From Myxococcales bacterium UBA1660 (lineage in GTDB: Bacteria > Myxococcota_A > Polyangia > Polyangiales > Houyiibacteriaceae): 64,000 nt of DNA. Under the pieces are notes generated by a model. It worked only from the letters and a program-made list of their open reading frames with translations, was not told the origin of the DNA and did not search any database. The stretch covers positions 150,572 to 214,571 of the forward strand of contig DCLA01000005.1 in assembly GCA_002320815.1 (NCBI GenBank), read 5' to 3'. Shown here piece after piece: positions 49,569-59,134 of the stretch (position 1 is its first letter; each line of letters opens with the position of its first letter). The position numbers and the translations under genes are program-made.

Positions 49569-50235
49569 CGACGAAGTCCTGATGGACTTCGATGCCGTCC
49601 ATGCGCGGGCTGAGCACGGTGAAGTGCGCGTTGCGGCCCTCGGGCGCCTGGCCCACCGAGCCCACGTTGATGACCGCCCACTCGTGGACGTCACGGCGGA
49701 AGGGCACGTGGGTTCCGCCGCAGACGATGATGTCGGCGGGGTCGTCGTCGATGCGGGCCTCGAGCTCGTCGTCGCTCAGGTCGTGGCTCATCTCGACCGT
49801 GGGATCGGCCGGCGAGCCGTGGACCGCGACGACTTCGCGCCCGTCGATCATCGGGATGCGGATGGACTCCGGGAGCTGCGAGAGCTGCTTGCGCACCAGC
49901 TCCCCCACGGTCTCCTGGGTCTGCCGGAAGGCCTCCAGGCGCGCCTCGTCCTGCGCGTTGCGCGGGGTGAGCGCCGAGGGATCCACGATGGCCACCGCGC
50001 GGTCGCTGACCCCGCGGCAGCACCGGGCCTCGATCTCCTGGAGGCGGCGCCACACACCCAGCGGGTCCGGCCCGCCGAGCAGGTGGTCCCCGCAGGCGAT
50101 GACGGTGGTGATCTCGCGGCGCCGGAGCACCCCGAGCACGGCGTCCAGCGCCTGGAGATTCCCGTGGATGTCGGAGACGAACGCCATCGGCGTCGCCATC
50201 GGACCGATGCGCGGGAAGTCGGTCTTCTCGGTCAC
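49561..50235 (-). CDS. Metallophosphoesterase-family protein with altered motifs
   Basis: A 224-residue protein of the YfcE/diadenosine tetraphosphatase-like group. Motif I (Ser-Asp-Ile-His-Gly-Asn) and motif II (Cys-Gly-Asp-His) are intact. The expected Gly-Asn-His-(Asp/Glu) reads Gly-Val-Ser-Asp, and the expected Gly-His-Thr-His reads Gly-Gly-Thr-His, so metal binding may be reduced or different. The start overlaps the stop of the S1-domain gene (GTGA), so it is coupled to it. A nucleotide or phosphoprotein substrate is possible. Confidence 0.75.
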   Translation of the reverse strand: MTEKTDFPRIGPMATPMAFVSDIHGNLQALDAVLGVLRRREITTVIACGDHLLGGPDPLGVWRRLQEIEARCCRGVSDRAVAIVDPSALTPRNAQDEARLEAFRQTQETVGELVRKQLSQLPESIRIPMIDGREVVAVHGSPADPTVEMSHDLSDDELEARIDDDPADIIVCGGTHVPFRRDVHEWAVINVGSVGQAPEGRNAHFTVLSPRMDGIEVHQDFVEY

Positions 50236-51917
50236 TTCTTCAGGCCCGCGAGCAGGTCTCCCAGGGTGCCCATGGACTTGCTGGCCTGGCTGGCCTTGTA
50301 GGAGTCCACCTCGCGGCGCGCCTCGTCCTCGGCGATGGCCTTGATGCTGAGGCCCAGCTTGCCGCTGGTGACGACCTTGGCCTCCACCTTGGCGCCGAGG
50401 GGAAAGGCCTTCTTCATGTCCACGCCGTGAGCGAGGCCCAGCTCGCGCTCGTGGATGAGCCCGCGGCCGGCGCGGCCGGGGATGCCCTCGACCTGGACGA
50501 AGATGCCGTAGCTCTCGTGGCGCTCGACGGTGCCCTTCACGATGTCGCCCACCTGGGGCTGGTTGCCGTCCACGCGCTGCCCGGCGGCGGCGCCCTCGGG
50601 CGCGGGGGCCAGGGCGATGCGCTGCCGCTGCTCGTCGACGGACTTCACGGTGACCAGGAGGGGCTCACCGACGCTGACGAAGCTCGACGGATGGCGGTCG
50701 CCGCCCCCGAGCTCGCTGACGTGGAGGAGGCCCTCGATGCCCGGCGCGAGCTCGACGAACGCGCCGAAGTCCATCAGCCGGCGGACCACCCCCTGGGTGA
50801 CCTGGCCCGGCGAGGCCACGCGGGAGACGTTGTCCCACGGGTCGTCGGCCAGGGCCTTGAGCGAGAGCCCGATGCGGACGTCGTCGCCCTTCTGGGTGAT
50901 CTCCTGGACCATCACCTCGACGCTCTGGCCCGTGCTCACCACCTGGTCGGCCCGGCGCCGGTCGTGGCTGAGCTCGCGGGTGGGGATGAGGCCGTCGATG
51001 CCCGGGGCGAGCTCGACGAAGGCGCCGAAGTCACGGATGCGCACCACGGTGCCGACCTTGCGGTCGCCGACCTTCAGCTGGGCCAGGAGCTCGGCGCGGT
51101 TCTTCTCCGCTTCGCGCTCCAGGATCCGCTTCCGCGTGAGGACCACGTCGCGGCCCTCCTTGATCTCCAGCACCTCGAAGCGGAGGGTCTGCTGGAGGTA
51201 GACGCTCGCGTCGGCGACGTAGACCCGGTCGAGCTGCCCGATGGGACAGAAGGCGCGCAGGCCTCCGAGGTCCACGGCGACGCCGCCCTTGTTCACGCCG
51301 GTGACCTTGCCCTCGATGGGCAGGCCCTGATCCATGGCCGCCTGGAGCTCGTCGAGGCTCATCCCGGCGCCGAGGCGGCGCCCGAGCTCCGGGGTCCCGT
51401 CCGGGCCCATCTTCACCACGTGGCCCTTGAGGACGTCGCCGACCTTCGTGGTCATCTCGCCGCGCGGGTTCAAGAGCTCCGCCCGCGGGTAGAAGGCCTG
51501 CTGATGGTTGCCGGCGTCGACGAAGGCGCCATCGGCGCCCACGTGGAGGACCGCGCCTTCGATGGCGTCGCCCACCTGCAGGCGGCGCTTCTGGGGCACC
51601 GCGGCGCCGTCGAAGAGGTCGGCGAAGGAGGGCGCCGGCTCGACGGTCTTCGGGGAGACGTCCTCCGGGGTCACGTCCGCGGGGGCGACGTCCTTCGGGG
51701 TCACGTCGGCGGGGACCGCTTCGGTCACGGGCGTCGCTTCGGCCACCGGGGTCTCTTCGGTCACCGGGGTCGCAGGCGCCGGGTCCTGGTCCGCCAGCGC
51801 GACCGGCCGGCCGGGTACGGTCTGCTTCGGGTCTTCGCCCTCGGTCTGCGGACGCCGGCGGCGCTCCACGTGCTCGTGGGGGGTGGCGGTGGGGGAAGCC
51901 TTGGTCTCGTCGGCCAT
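50232..51917 (-). CDS. Five-domain S1 RNA-binding protein, ribosomal protein S1-like
   Basis: A 561-residue protein. I place the start at the ATG at 51917, where TATGCG lies 6 bases upstream; the long open frame upstream is not protein-like. The first 100 residues are a Thr/Pro/Val/Glu-rich disordered region with repeats such as Val-Thr-Pro-x-Asp-Val. Five S1 (OB-fold) domains follow; domains 3 and 4 carry the typical Asp-Phe-Gly-Ala-Phe-Val-Glu-Leu-Ala-Pro-Gly core. It probably binds RNA in translation or RNA decay. True 30S S1 usually has four to six domains without such a tail, so it may be a paralogue. Confidence 0.8.
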   Translation of the reverse strand: MADETKASPTATPHEHVERRRRPQTEGEDPKQTVPGRPVALADQDPAPATPVTEETPVAEATPVTEAVPADVTPKDVAPADVTPEDVSPKTVEPAPSFADLFDGAAVPQKRRLQVGDAIEGAVLHVGADGAFVDAGNHQQAFYPRAELLNPRGEMTTKVGDVLKGHVVKMGPDGTPELGRRLGAGMSLDELQAAMDQGLPIEGKVTGVNKGGVAVDLGGLRAFCPIGQLDRVYVADASVYLQQTLRFEVLEIKEGRDVVLTRKRILEREAEKNRAELLAQLKVGDRKVGTVVRIRDFGAFVELAPGIDGLIPTRELSHDRRRADQVVSTGQSVEVMVQEITQKGDDVRIGLSLKALADDPWDNVSRVASPGQVTQGVVRRLMDFGAFVELAPGIEGLLHVSELGGGDRHPSSFVSVGEPLLVTVKSVDEQRQRIALAPAPEGAAAGQRVDGNQPQVGDIVKGTVERHESYGIFVQVEGIPGRAGRGLIHERELGLAHGVDMKKAFPLGAKVEAKVVTSGKLGLSIKAIAEDEARREVDSYKASQASKSMGTLGDLLAGLKK

Positions 51918-52017
51918 CCGCCCCGCATAGCACCCGGGCGGCCGGCCGACGAGCCCGCCGGGCTCGAACCCGCCGCTTTCCGTGGTCGGGGCCGGGAACG
52001 GTGGGTTCTCGGGACGC

Positions 52018-53025
52018 TCAGACCAGGCGTTCGCGGGCCACGGCGGCCCACGAGCTGTCCGGCTCGAGCTCGAGGTAGGTGCGCCAGTGCCCTCGGGCCT
52101 CCGGCCGTCGGCCCAGCTCCTCGAGGCACGCCGCGAGGTTGAAGTGGGCGTCGGCGAAGCCCGGGTCCAGCGCCACCGCGCGCTCGAAATAGGGGAGGGC
52201 CTCGGCGCTGAGCCCGCGCTCGTAGCGGATGAAGCCCAGGTTGTAGTGCGCCTCGGGCTGGTTGGGGTCGAGCTCCAGCACGGTCTCGTAGAGCGCCATG
52301 GCGGACTTCTCGTCGCCGCGCCGATAGCGGAGGTTCCCAAGGTTGGTCATCGCGCTGACGAAGGTCGGGTCCAGGCGCAGGGCCTCGCGATACGCCGCCT
52401 CGGCGTCGTCCATGGTGGACTGGTCCTCGTCGAGGCGGCAGCCCTCGAGGTAGGCCATGTAGGCGTTGCGACGCGAGGCTTCGCTGGGCTCGGGGCGCAG
52501 GGTGGCGACCACGTCGTCGCGGAGGGACTCCACCGAGAAGTCGATGACCCGCTGACCGGTGATGGGCTCGAAGCCGCCGTGCTCGTCGTGGACGACCATG
52601 GCCCGGCCCTCCGCGACGACGCGCAGCTCGGCCAAGGGACGGATCACCTTGGGGAGGGCGTCGCGGATCGCGCCGACGCTCTGCTGCACCTCGCGGGTGG
52701 ACATCCCGGCGTCCAAGAGGCCCTTGGCCACCCGGACCCCGATGAGGTCCTGGAAGGTGTAGAAGCGACGCCGGCCGCGACGGACCGAGGGCGCCAGGAA
52801 GCCTTGCCGGGCCCAGCTCCGCAGCCGGCTCTCGCCGAGGTCGAAGAGCCGCGCCACCTCGGCGACGCTGTAGAGGTCCGCCAGAGGGTCCGCGGGTCGG
52901 CCGCTGCCCGAGCTCGGCGGCGCCGCCGGCTCGAGGATCTCCTCGAGCGGGTCGGGCGTCGTGATCCGGTAGCCCCCGTCGCTACCGAAGACCACGTGGA
53001 TGACGTTGTCCGTGGGTTCGTTCAT
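52018..53025 (-). CDS. MerR-type regulator with C-terminal TPR domain
   Basis: A 335-residue protein. Residues 48-115 form a MerR-like winged helix-turn-helix (Tyr-Ser-Val-Ala-Glu-Val-Ala-Arg-Leu-Phe and Arg-Arg-Phe-Tyr-Thr-Phe-Gln-Asp-Leu). A linker is followed by at least three TPR repeats (Ala-x-Tyr-x4-Leu-Asp-Pro pattern), a protein-binding solenoid in place of the usual MerR effector domain. It probably senses a partner protein. Second gene after the 146-residue protein gene, 8 bases downstream of its stop, and so under the promoter with the palindromic site at 53492-53505. Confidence 0.8.
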   Translation of the reverse strand: MNEPTDNVIHVVFGSDGGYRITTPDPLEEILEPAAPPSSGSGRPADPLADLYSVAEVARLFDLGESRLRSWARQGFLAPSVRRGRRRFYTFQDLIGVRVAKGLLDAGMSTREVQQSVGAIRDALPKVIRPLAELRVVAEGRAMVVHDEHGGFEPITGQRVIDFSVESLRDDVVATLRPEPSEASRRNAYMAYLEGCRLDEDQSTMDDAEAAYREALRLDPTFVSAMTNLGNLRYRRGDEKSAMALYETVLELDPNQPEAHYNLGFIRYERGLSAEALPYFERAVALDPGFADAHFNLAACLEELGRRPEARGHWRTYLELEPDSSWAAVARERLV

Positions 53026-53033
53026 CGCCAAGG

Positions 53034-53474
53034 TCAGAGCTCCGGCGCAGCGTGCCCGCCTTGGAGGGCCAAGTCGAGGGGCACTTCGAGGTCGACATCG
53101 ATGTGCAAGCGGTCGCCGACCACGGTGACGCGGGTCTCGCTGGTCGCGGTCCCGAAGGACTCCGAGGGTGCCCGGTGGGCGGCGTCGGCGTAGGCCAAGC
53201 GCATGGCGCGGAGGCGTACCCGCACGGAGCCGGCGGCCGCGGCCTGCAGCTCGTGCAGGTCCAGCGTGCCCCGCCAATGGGGCGCCAGCCGAGCGGCCTC
53301 GAGGGTCAGCATGGTGCTCCCGTAGTAGCTCCGACCGCCCACGCCCTGGCGGACCTCGCCCTCGCTCATGCGCTCGGCGAGCGCGAAGATCAGCTCTTCG
53401 CTCTCCCGCGTCAGCACGCCTCGGCGCAGGGTCGCGCCGCGTCTCGTCTTGGAGAGCCCAGGTCCTCGAAGCAT
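53034..53474 (-). CDS. Hypothetical protein preceding the MerR-TPR regulator
   Basis: A 146-residue soluble protein, helical in the first half and beta-rich in the second, with an Asp-Val-Asp-Leu-Glu-Val-Pro-Leu segment near the end. No family is recognised. TATGAT, a near-consensus -10 box, lies exactly 6 bases before the ATG, with no Shine-Dalgarno. It is the first gene of an operon with the MerR-TPR regulator, and its expression is probably set by the palindrome upstream. Confidence 0.65.
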   Translation of the reverse strand: MLRGPGLSKTRRGATLRRGVLTRESEELIFALAERMSEGEVRQGVGGRSYYGSTMLTLEAARLAPHWRGTLDLHELQAAAAGSVRVRLRAMRLAYADAAHRAPSESFGTATSETRVTVVGDRLHIDVDLEVPLDLALQGGHAAPEL

Positions 53475-53480
53475 GGGGCC

Positions 53481-53510
53481 ATCATACCTACACCTACATG
53501 TGGGTATAGT
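53481..53510 (-). promoter_or_regulatory. TATGAT promoter with overlapping palindromic operator
   Basis: On the minus strand TATGAT (53481-53486) is the -10 box. Just upstream, 53492-53505 is an imperfect palindrome (ACCTACATGTGGGT, 12 of 14 matching its complement), together with a direct repeat of CCTACA. The position between -10 and -35 is where MerR-family regulators bind, and a MerR-type gene lies in the same operon. Confidence 0.5.
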
Positions 53511-53544
53511 TTCTGACCAACCTTCGTGTGCCTGGGTCGAACGC

Positions 53545-56500
53545 TCAATCCTCGCGGGGGGGCGGAGGCGGGGGCGGCAGCGAAGCGGCGCCCGGCGGAG
53601 GCGGGGGGATCGAGGCGCTGCCCGGCGGCGGCGGGGGCATCGAGCCCCTCCCGCTGGGCGGCGGGGGCGGAGGCAGCGAGGTAGCGGTTTGCGGCGGCGC
53701 GGCGACTTCTTCCACGCCCAGCTCGTCCAGGTCCAATTCCTCGGCGCTCTCGACCAGGTCTTCCAGGTCCTCGAAGTCGTCGAGCTCTTGGGGGGAGGCG
53801 TCGAGCACCGGGGGCCCGGGCTCCACCACCTCTTCGAGGTCGTCGAGCTCCTGGGTGAAGGCCGCCTGAAGCGGCGCGTGCGCGGCGCTGGCCGGGGCGG
53901 GCTCCAGCGCTTCGAGGTCGTCGAGCTCCTGGGTGGAAGCATCGAGCATCGGCGGGGGCGCGATGGAGTCGGCGGACTCGACGCTCTCCACGAGGTCTTC
54001 GAGCGCGTCCAGCTCTTGGGTGGACGCATCCAGCAGGGGCGCCGGAGCGGGGGTCTCGTCGACCGGCGCGGCCTCGGCGGCTTCGCGGACGCCGGCGTCA
54101 TCCTCGTCGACTTCCTCCCAGCCCTCTTCGATCCAGTCGTCGGCGACGGCCATCGCGTCGTCGTCGAGGACGTCGTCGCCAGTCAGGACGTCGTCGCGGA
54201 GCTCGTCGCTCGGGGCTCCCTCGATGGCGAGCTGCGTCGCCTCTTCGCCCAGCTCGGCGGCGTGGACGGTGTCGCCCAGCGGGTCCACGGGATCCGCGGC
54301 GGGGAACACCTCGGCGGCGGTGCGCTCGTCGGCGTCCTCGTCGCCGAAGGACGGCCCGCCGAAGACGTCGGCTTCGTCGGCGTAGGCGGCGAGGGGTTCG
54401 ACCTCGTCCACCACGTCCTCGCCCACGATCTCCACCGAGCTCTCGGCGTTCTCGAAGGCCTCCTGGAGTCCCCCGGCCTCGGGGCCGTCGCCCAGGAGCT
54501 CGTCGAGCTCCGCTTCGGCGGAGGCCAGCACGTCGATCTGCTCGGCGAAGGCCTCGCTCTCCTCCGGCGAGGGCTCCTCGCTGGGGGGCGCGTCGAGGTC
54601 GACCACCTCGCTCACGGCGTCGTCCGAGCCCCCCTTGCTGCGCTCCTCGAGGCGCGCGATGGCGGCGTCGGCTTCGGCCGTCAGCTCCGGGTCGATCTTC
54701 TTCAGCTTCTTCCAGGAGTCGATGGCCTCCCAGGCGTTGCCGAGCTGCTCTTCCCAGAGGGCGGCCTCCTCGCGGAGGAGGGCGGCGCGCCGCTCGGGGC
54801 GCTTGCGGGCGCGCAGCGACTCGCGCTGCAGGGCGCTGAGCAGATCCTGCCAACGCTTGGCTCGGCGGAGGGCCCCGAGCCACTTGTCCGCGGCGACGTC
54901 GGTGGCCTCGTCGCCCTTGGCCAGCGTGGTGAGCCGCGCGTAGACCTCCGCGGCGGCGCCCGGCTTGTTCAGCGCCTCGTCCAGGAGCCGGCCGCGTCGC
55001 TCCAGGAGCCCCGACGCCGTGCGCTGATCGATGGCCTCGTCGACGAGGGTCGCGTAGTGCGGGTCGAGCTGGGGGAGGAAGCCCTGGCGCTCGGCCAGCT
55101 CCTCGAGCGGGTCCAGGATCTCGGCCACGGCCGCGTGGGTCGAGGCGTTGCGCAGGACGATGAACGCCTTCTGGGGCGCGTCGAGCTCGTGCTCGAAGAG
55201 CCGCGCCGCGCGCCGCATGAGCTCGGCGCTGGCGTGCGCGTCGCCGTCAGCTTCGTCGGCCAGGTGCACGTAGAGCTTGGCCAGCCGCTCGCGGGCGTCG
55301 GTGTCGCTTGGCACCGGCCGTTCGATGTCCAGCTTCTCCGCCAAGGCCTCGACGGCCTCGTGCACCGAGTCCGCCTTCAGCGAGAGGGCGACCCCTTGGG
55401 CCAGGTAGCGGAAGGCCTGGTCGCGGTCCTCGAGGACCAGGTCGCAGAGCCGCACCGCGCGGGCCAGGGCGTCCATCCGGCCGTCGTGGGAGTCGGCCTT
55501 GGTCTTGCGGACCTCGTAGACGTGGAGCAGCTCCGGCGCGCGCCCGGCGCGGGGCGCCATGGCCTCGGCCAGCGCGAGCACCTCGTCGTCGTCGGGTGCC
55601 AGGGAGCAAGCGCGAAGCAAGCGGTCCAGCGCGTCGCTGGGGCTATGGGCCCGCTCGTCGAGGATGCGCGCGTGGCGCACCAGGAGGAGCACCTTCTCCG
55701 AGGGCGCGGCGTCGCGCACCAGCTTCTCGTAGACCTGCGAGAGTCGGTCCCAGGCGTCGGCGGCGCCGGCGCGCGCTTCCACCCGCTCCAGCATGGCCTC
55801 GTCGCCGAGGTCCATCGCGAAAGCGCGCAAGGTCGCCTCGAGGGCGTGGGCGGTGTTGCCCAGCCGACCCTCGAAGACGTCCGCGGCGTCGAGCCAACGC
55901 TGCTTCTGACTGGGCACGTCTCGTAGCGTCTTGGCCCGGGCCACGTAGAGCTCGGCCAGCGCCTGGTCTCGCTCGTGGGCCGCGGCCAGCGCGGCGAGCT
56001 GCGCGTCGGCGGCCTCGTCGTAGTCGATGCGCGGCGCCAGGCGGCCCCAGGCGCCGTCGATGTCCCCCAGCGCCTCGGCCAGGGACGCGGCCTCGCGCCG
56101 GGCGGCGCCCACGGCCTCTTCGTCCGCGTCGAGGTCGCCCAGGGCGTCGAGGGCCCGCACCAGCTCGTCGCGGCGGCCGGCCTCGCGCAGATGGTCCACC
56201 AGCCGCCGACGCGGGGTCAGGTCGGTCCCATCGGCTTCGGTCCAGGCGCGCAGGGCGGTGATCGCGCGGTCGCGGTCGTCGAGGGGTCCCTCGTAGAGCT
56301 CGGTGAGCTTCTGGGCCAGGGGGAGCCGCAGCCCCGCGTCCTCGAGGACCTGCATCTGGCGCTCGAGGGCGTCGGCGAGCCCGGCGTGGTCGCCGAGGTC
56401 GGTCCGCAGGCTCGCCAGGAGCTGGAGCGTGGGCAGGTGCTCGGGGGCCACGGTGTCCACCAGGCCCTGCACGGTGTTCGCCGCGTCCTCGAGGTTTCCG

Positions 56501-59037
56501 AGCGCCTGCTGCAGGCGCGCGCGCTCCAGACCGAGCTCCCGCTTCTCGTCCGGAGCCTCCACCACGGCCGCCAGTCGGGCCAGCAGCGGCTCCAGGCCCT
56601 CGTCGTCGCCGGCCGCGCGACGGCGTTCGGCCAGCGCGCGCAGCGCCTCTTCGTCGTCGCCGGCCTCGAGCACCCGCTCCCAGGCCTCGGCGGCGGCGTC
56701 GGGGTTCCCCACGCGGTCGCCCAACGTGCGGGCGATGCGCCGGTAGAGCTCGGCCACCGCGCGCGGATCGGTCTCCACCTGCGCCCGCTCGCGCAGCATG
56801 ACCACCAGGTCCTTGTAGCGCTTGGAGCGGTCGTAGACCCCGCAGAGCGCGTCGAGCACGACCGGGTTCCCGGGCGCGGCATCGAGGGCCTGCTGGTAGT
56901 AGTCCGCGGCGCGCTCGAGATCGCCGAGCTGCTGGTCGACGATCTCCGCGATCCGCGCGAGCACCTCGGCGCGGGCGTCGCCCTCCAGGACCTCGGCGCG
57001 GTAGGCCAAGGTCTCCACCAGGCGCGTCTGGTTCCCGGTGTGCGCGTCGATGCGCTCCATCCGGTCGAGCGCTGCGAGGCTCTGGGGGTCCTCGTCGAGG
57101 AGCCGGGCGGACGCCGAGAAGGCGCCCTCGAGGTCCTGCATGCGCTCCTCGAGGGTCGAGGCGAGGAGCTCCAGGAGCCGGATGCGGTCCGCGGCCTCGC
57201 TGGTGGTCTCGATGCGCTGTTCGAGGAGCGGGAGCGCGGCGGTGACGTCGCCCATCTCCAGGAGCGCGTCGCAGAGCATCGCCGCGGCTTGCTCGTCCGT
57301 GGGCCGCAGCTCGCGGATCGAGTGGAGCGCGCCGATGGCCGCGCCGAGATCCTGCCGTCGCTCCCGATGCAGCCGGGTGAGCTGCCAGAGCAGCTCCAGC
57401 CGCTCGTCGAGGTCGGCGGTGGTGATGCTGCGGTGCTCGACCACCTGGACCAGCTCGTCCCAGCGCTCGAGGTCTTCCAGCAAGCGGGCGAGCTCCCGCG
57501 GCGCTTGGGGGTTGCCGGGCGCCAAGGCCCAGAGGGTGCGCCAGGCGTGGATGGCGCCCTCGACGTCGCCGAGCTCTTGCTCCGAGAGCCGCGCCGCCTC
57601 TTCGAGGCGCGGCGCCTTGCTCTCCACCGCGGGCCCCTGGACCTGGGCGAAGCCGAAAGCCAGGTCGCGGAGCTGCTGGTGATCGGCGCGCGCGCGGAGC
57701 TGGTCTTCCAGATATTCGAGGGCTTCCTCGTCGGCCGGCTCGATGGAGAGCGTCTGCCGCGCGCGGTCCATCGCGCCGTCGGTGTCGCCGCGGGCGTGGA
57801 GCCGGAGGCGGAGCTCGCGCAGGTGCGGGAGCCGCTCGCCCATGGGGAGCGAGTCGAGGGCCATGCTGGTGGCCCGCAGGGCGTCGTCCTCGCGGCCGCG
57901 CTCGCGGTAGAGGTCGATGAGCGCGTGGGCGGCCTGGGCGTCCCCGCGCTCCAGGAGCGGCTCGAGGCAGACGATGGCGTCGTCGCCCTGGCCGGCCTCG
58001 AGGTACGCGAGCCCGAGGCGCTTGCGGCGTTCGTCGGCGCCCGGGCCTTCCGGGGCCGTCGAGAGGTACGCGACCCAGCGACCGGGCAGCCGCTCCTCTT
58101 GGGAGGACTCCCGGGCCAGGTGCTCCAGGAGCTCCATGGCTCGCTCCTGGGCGGGCCACGCATCGAGGGCCGACTCGCAGTACACCAGCGCGTGATCCAC
58201 CGGGACCTCTTCGGCGATGCGGACCATCAGGTCGGCGGCCTTGCGGCGGTCGTCGTCGGCGGCCTTGCCGGTCCCGCGCTTGTCGGCGCGCTGGAGCAGC
58301 ACGGTGGCCAGCTCGTGGAGCACGCCGAGGTCGTGGCCGGCTTCGCGCTCGGCGCGGGTGAGGGCCTCGATGGCGCCAGCGTCGTCGTTGAGCTGCTCGC
58401 GGCGGATCTGGGCCAGCTCGCGGAGGAGGGCGACCCGCCGCTCCTGGCTCTGCTCCGCCTTCACCTCGAGCTCGAAGAGGGTGGCTGCGGCCTTGTGGTT
58501 GCCCGCCTTGCGGTAGATCTCTCGCGCCGCGTAGATCGCCGGGACCAACCCCGGGTCCGCCTCGAACGCCTTGCGGTAGTGGGCGATGGCCTTGTCGGGG
58601 CGCGCGTAGTCGCCCTCGTAGAGATGACCGATCCGGTACTCGGTGTCCGCGAGCCCCTGGTGATCCCCGTGGTGTTGCTGCAGCGAGCCTCGGCGCCGGA
58701 GCAGGTCCAGCGTGGCCGCGGGGTCCTGGCCTTCGACCAGCGCCAGCAAGCCGTCGAGGGCCTGGATGGCGTGGGCGTCGCGCGCCAGGGCTTGCTCGTA
58801 GAGCTGTCGGGCCCGCTGGGGGTCGCCCAGGTGGCCGGCGATCAGCTCGCCGGCCTGGATCAGCGCCTGCGCTGCTCGCCGGGCATCTTGCGAGCGGCCT
58901 GCCCAGCCCTCCAGCAAGTTGGCCAGGGAGGCGAAGTCGCCGACCTGTCGGTAGAGATCACCCAAGGCGCGAAACGCCTCGTGATCGTCGGGGTTGCGAC
59001 GAAGACGCGCAATGAGCTCATCCGCCCTGGGGTCCAT
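53545..59037 (-). CDS. Giant TPR-repeat protein with acidic and polyproline tail
   Basis: A 1830-residue protein without signal peptide. About 1500 residues are TPR-like helical pairs from the first residue on, forming a long solenoid. Then come about 200 strongly acidic residues, then four copies of a short unit of the type Leu-Asp-Ala-Ser-Thr-Gln-Glu-Leu-Asp-Asp-Leu-Glu, and finally runs of five to seven prolines split by Gly-Ser/Ala-Ser spacers. This looks like a cytoplasmic scaffold with an interaction tail, of the kind seen in myxobacterial motility and trafficking machines. TAGCGT lies 10 bases before the ATG. The partner is unknown. Confidence 0.8.
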   Translation of the reverse strand: MDPRADELIARLRRNPDDHEAFRALGDLYRQVGDFASLANLLEGWAGRSQDARRAAQALIQAGELIAGHLGDPQRARQLYEQALARDAHAIQALDGLLALVEGQDPAATLDLLRRRGSLQQHHGDHQGLADTEYRIGHLYEGDYARPDKAIAHYRKAFEADPGLVPAIYAAREIYRKAGNHKAAATLFELEVKAEQSQERRVALLRELAQIRREQLNDDAGAIEALTRAEREAGHDLGVLHELATVLLQRADKRGTGKAADDDRRKAADLMVRIAEEVPVDHALVYCESALDAWPAQERAMELLEHLARESSQEERLPGRWVAYLSTAPEGPGADERRKRLGLAYLEAGQGDDAIVCLEPLLERGDAQAAHALIDLYRERGREDDALRATSMALDSLPMGERLPHLRELRLRLHARGDTDGAMDRARQTLSIEPADEEALEYLEDQLRARADHQQLRDLAFGFAQVQGPAVESKAPRLEEAARLSEQELGDVEGAIHAWRTLWALAPGNPQAPRELARLLEDLERWDELVQVVEHRSITTADLDERLELLWQLTRLHRERRQDLGAAIGALHSIRELRPTDEQAAAMLCDALLEMGDVTAALPLLEQRIETTSEAADRIRLLELLASTLEERMQDLEGAFSASARLLDEDPQSLAALDRMERIDAHTGNQTRLVETLAYRAEVLEGDARAEVLARIAEIVDQQLGDLERAADYYQQALDAAPGNPVVLDALCGVYDRSKRYKDLVVMLRERAQVETDPRAVAELYRRIARTLGDRVGNPDAAAEAWERVLEAGDDEEALRALAERRRAAGDDEGLEPLLARLAAVVEAPDEKRELGLERARLQQALGNLEDAANTVQGLVDTVAPEHLPTLQLLASLRTDLGDHAGLADALERQMQVLEDAGLRLPLAQKLTELYEGPLDDRDRAITALRAWTEADGTDLTPRRRLVDHLREAGRRDELVRALDALGDLDADEEAVGAARREAASLAEALGDIDGAWGRLAPRIDYDEAADAQLAALAAAHERDQALAELYVARAKTLRDVPSQKQRWLDAADVFEGRLGNTAHALEATLRAFAMDLGDEAMLERVEARAGAADAWDRLSQVYEKLVRDAAPSEKVLLLVRHARILDERAHSPSDALDRLLRACSLAPDDDEVLALAEAMAPRAGRAPELLHVYEVRKTKADSHDGRMDALARAVRLCDLVLEDRDQAFRYLAQGVALSLKADSVHEAVEALAEKLDIERPVPSDTDARERLAKLYVHLADEADGDAHASAELMRRAARLFEHELDAPQKAFIVLRNASTHAAVAEILDPLEELAERQGFLPQLDPHYATLVDEAIDQRTASGLLERRGRLLDEALNKPGAAAEVYARLTTLAKGDEATDVAADKWLGALRRAKRWQDLLSALQRESLRARKRPERRAALLREEAALWEEQLGNAWEAIDSWKKLKKIDPELTAEADAAIARLEERSKGGSDDAVSEVVDLDAPPSEEPSPEESEAFAEQIDVLASAEAELDELLGDGPEAGGLQEAFENAESSVEIVGEDVVDEVEPLAAYADEADVFGGPSFGDEDADERTAAEVFPAADPVDPLGDTVHAAELGEEATQLAIEGAPSDELRDDVLTGDDVLDDDAMAVADDWIEEGWEEVDEDDAGVREAAEAAPVDETPAPAPLLDASTQELDALEDLVESVESADSIAPPPMLDASTQELDDLEALEPAPASAAHAPLQAAFTQELDDLEEVVEPGPPVLDASPQELDDFEDLEDLVESAEELDLDELGVEEVAAPPQTATSLPPPPPPSGRGSMPPPPPGSASIPPPPPGAASLPPPPPPPRED

Positions 59038-59134
59038 CCGCGGAGGGACGCTATCACAGATTCCGCCCGGCCGAAGGAAGCGGCTTTCCTCGCCGGACCC
59101 GTCCCAAAATGCGAACGGGTTTCGCCAGATGTGG

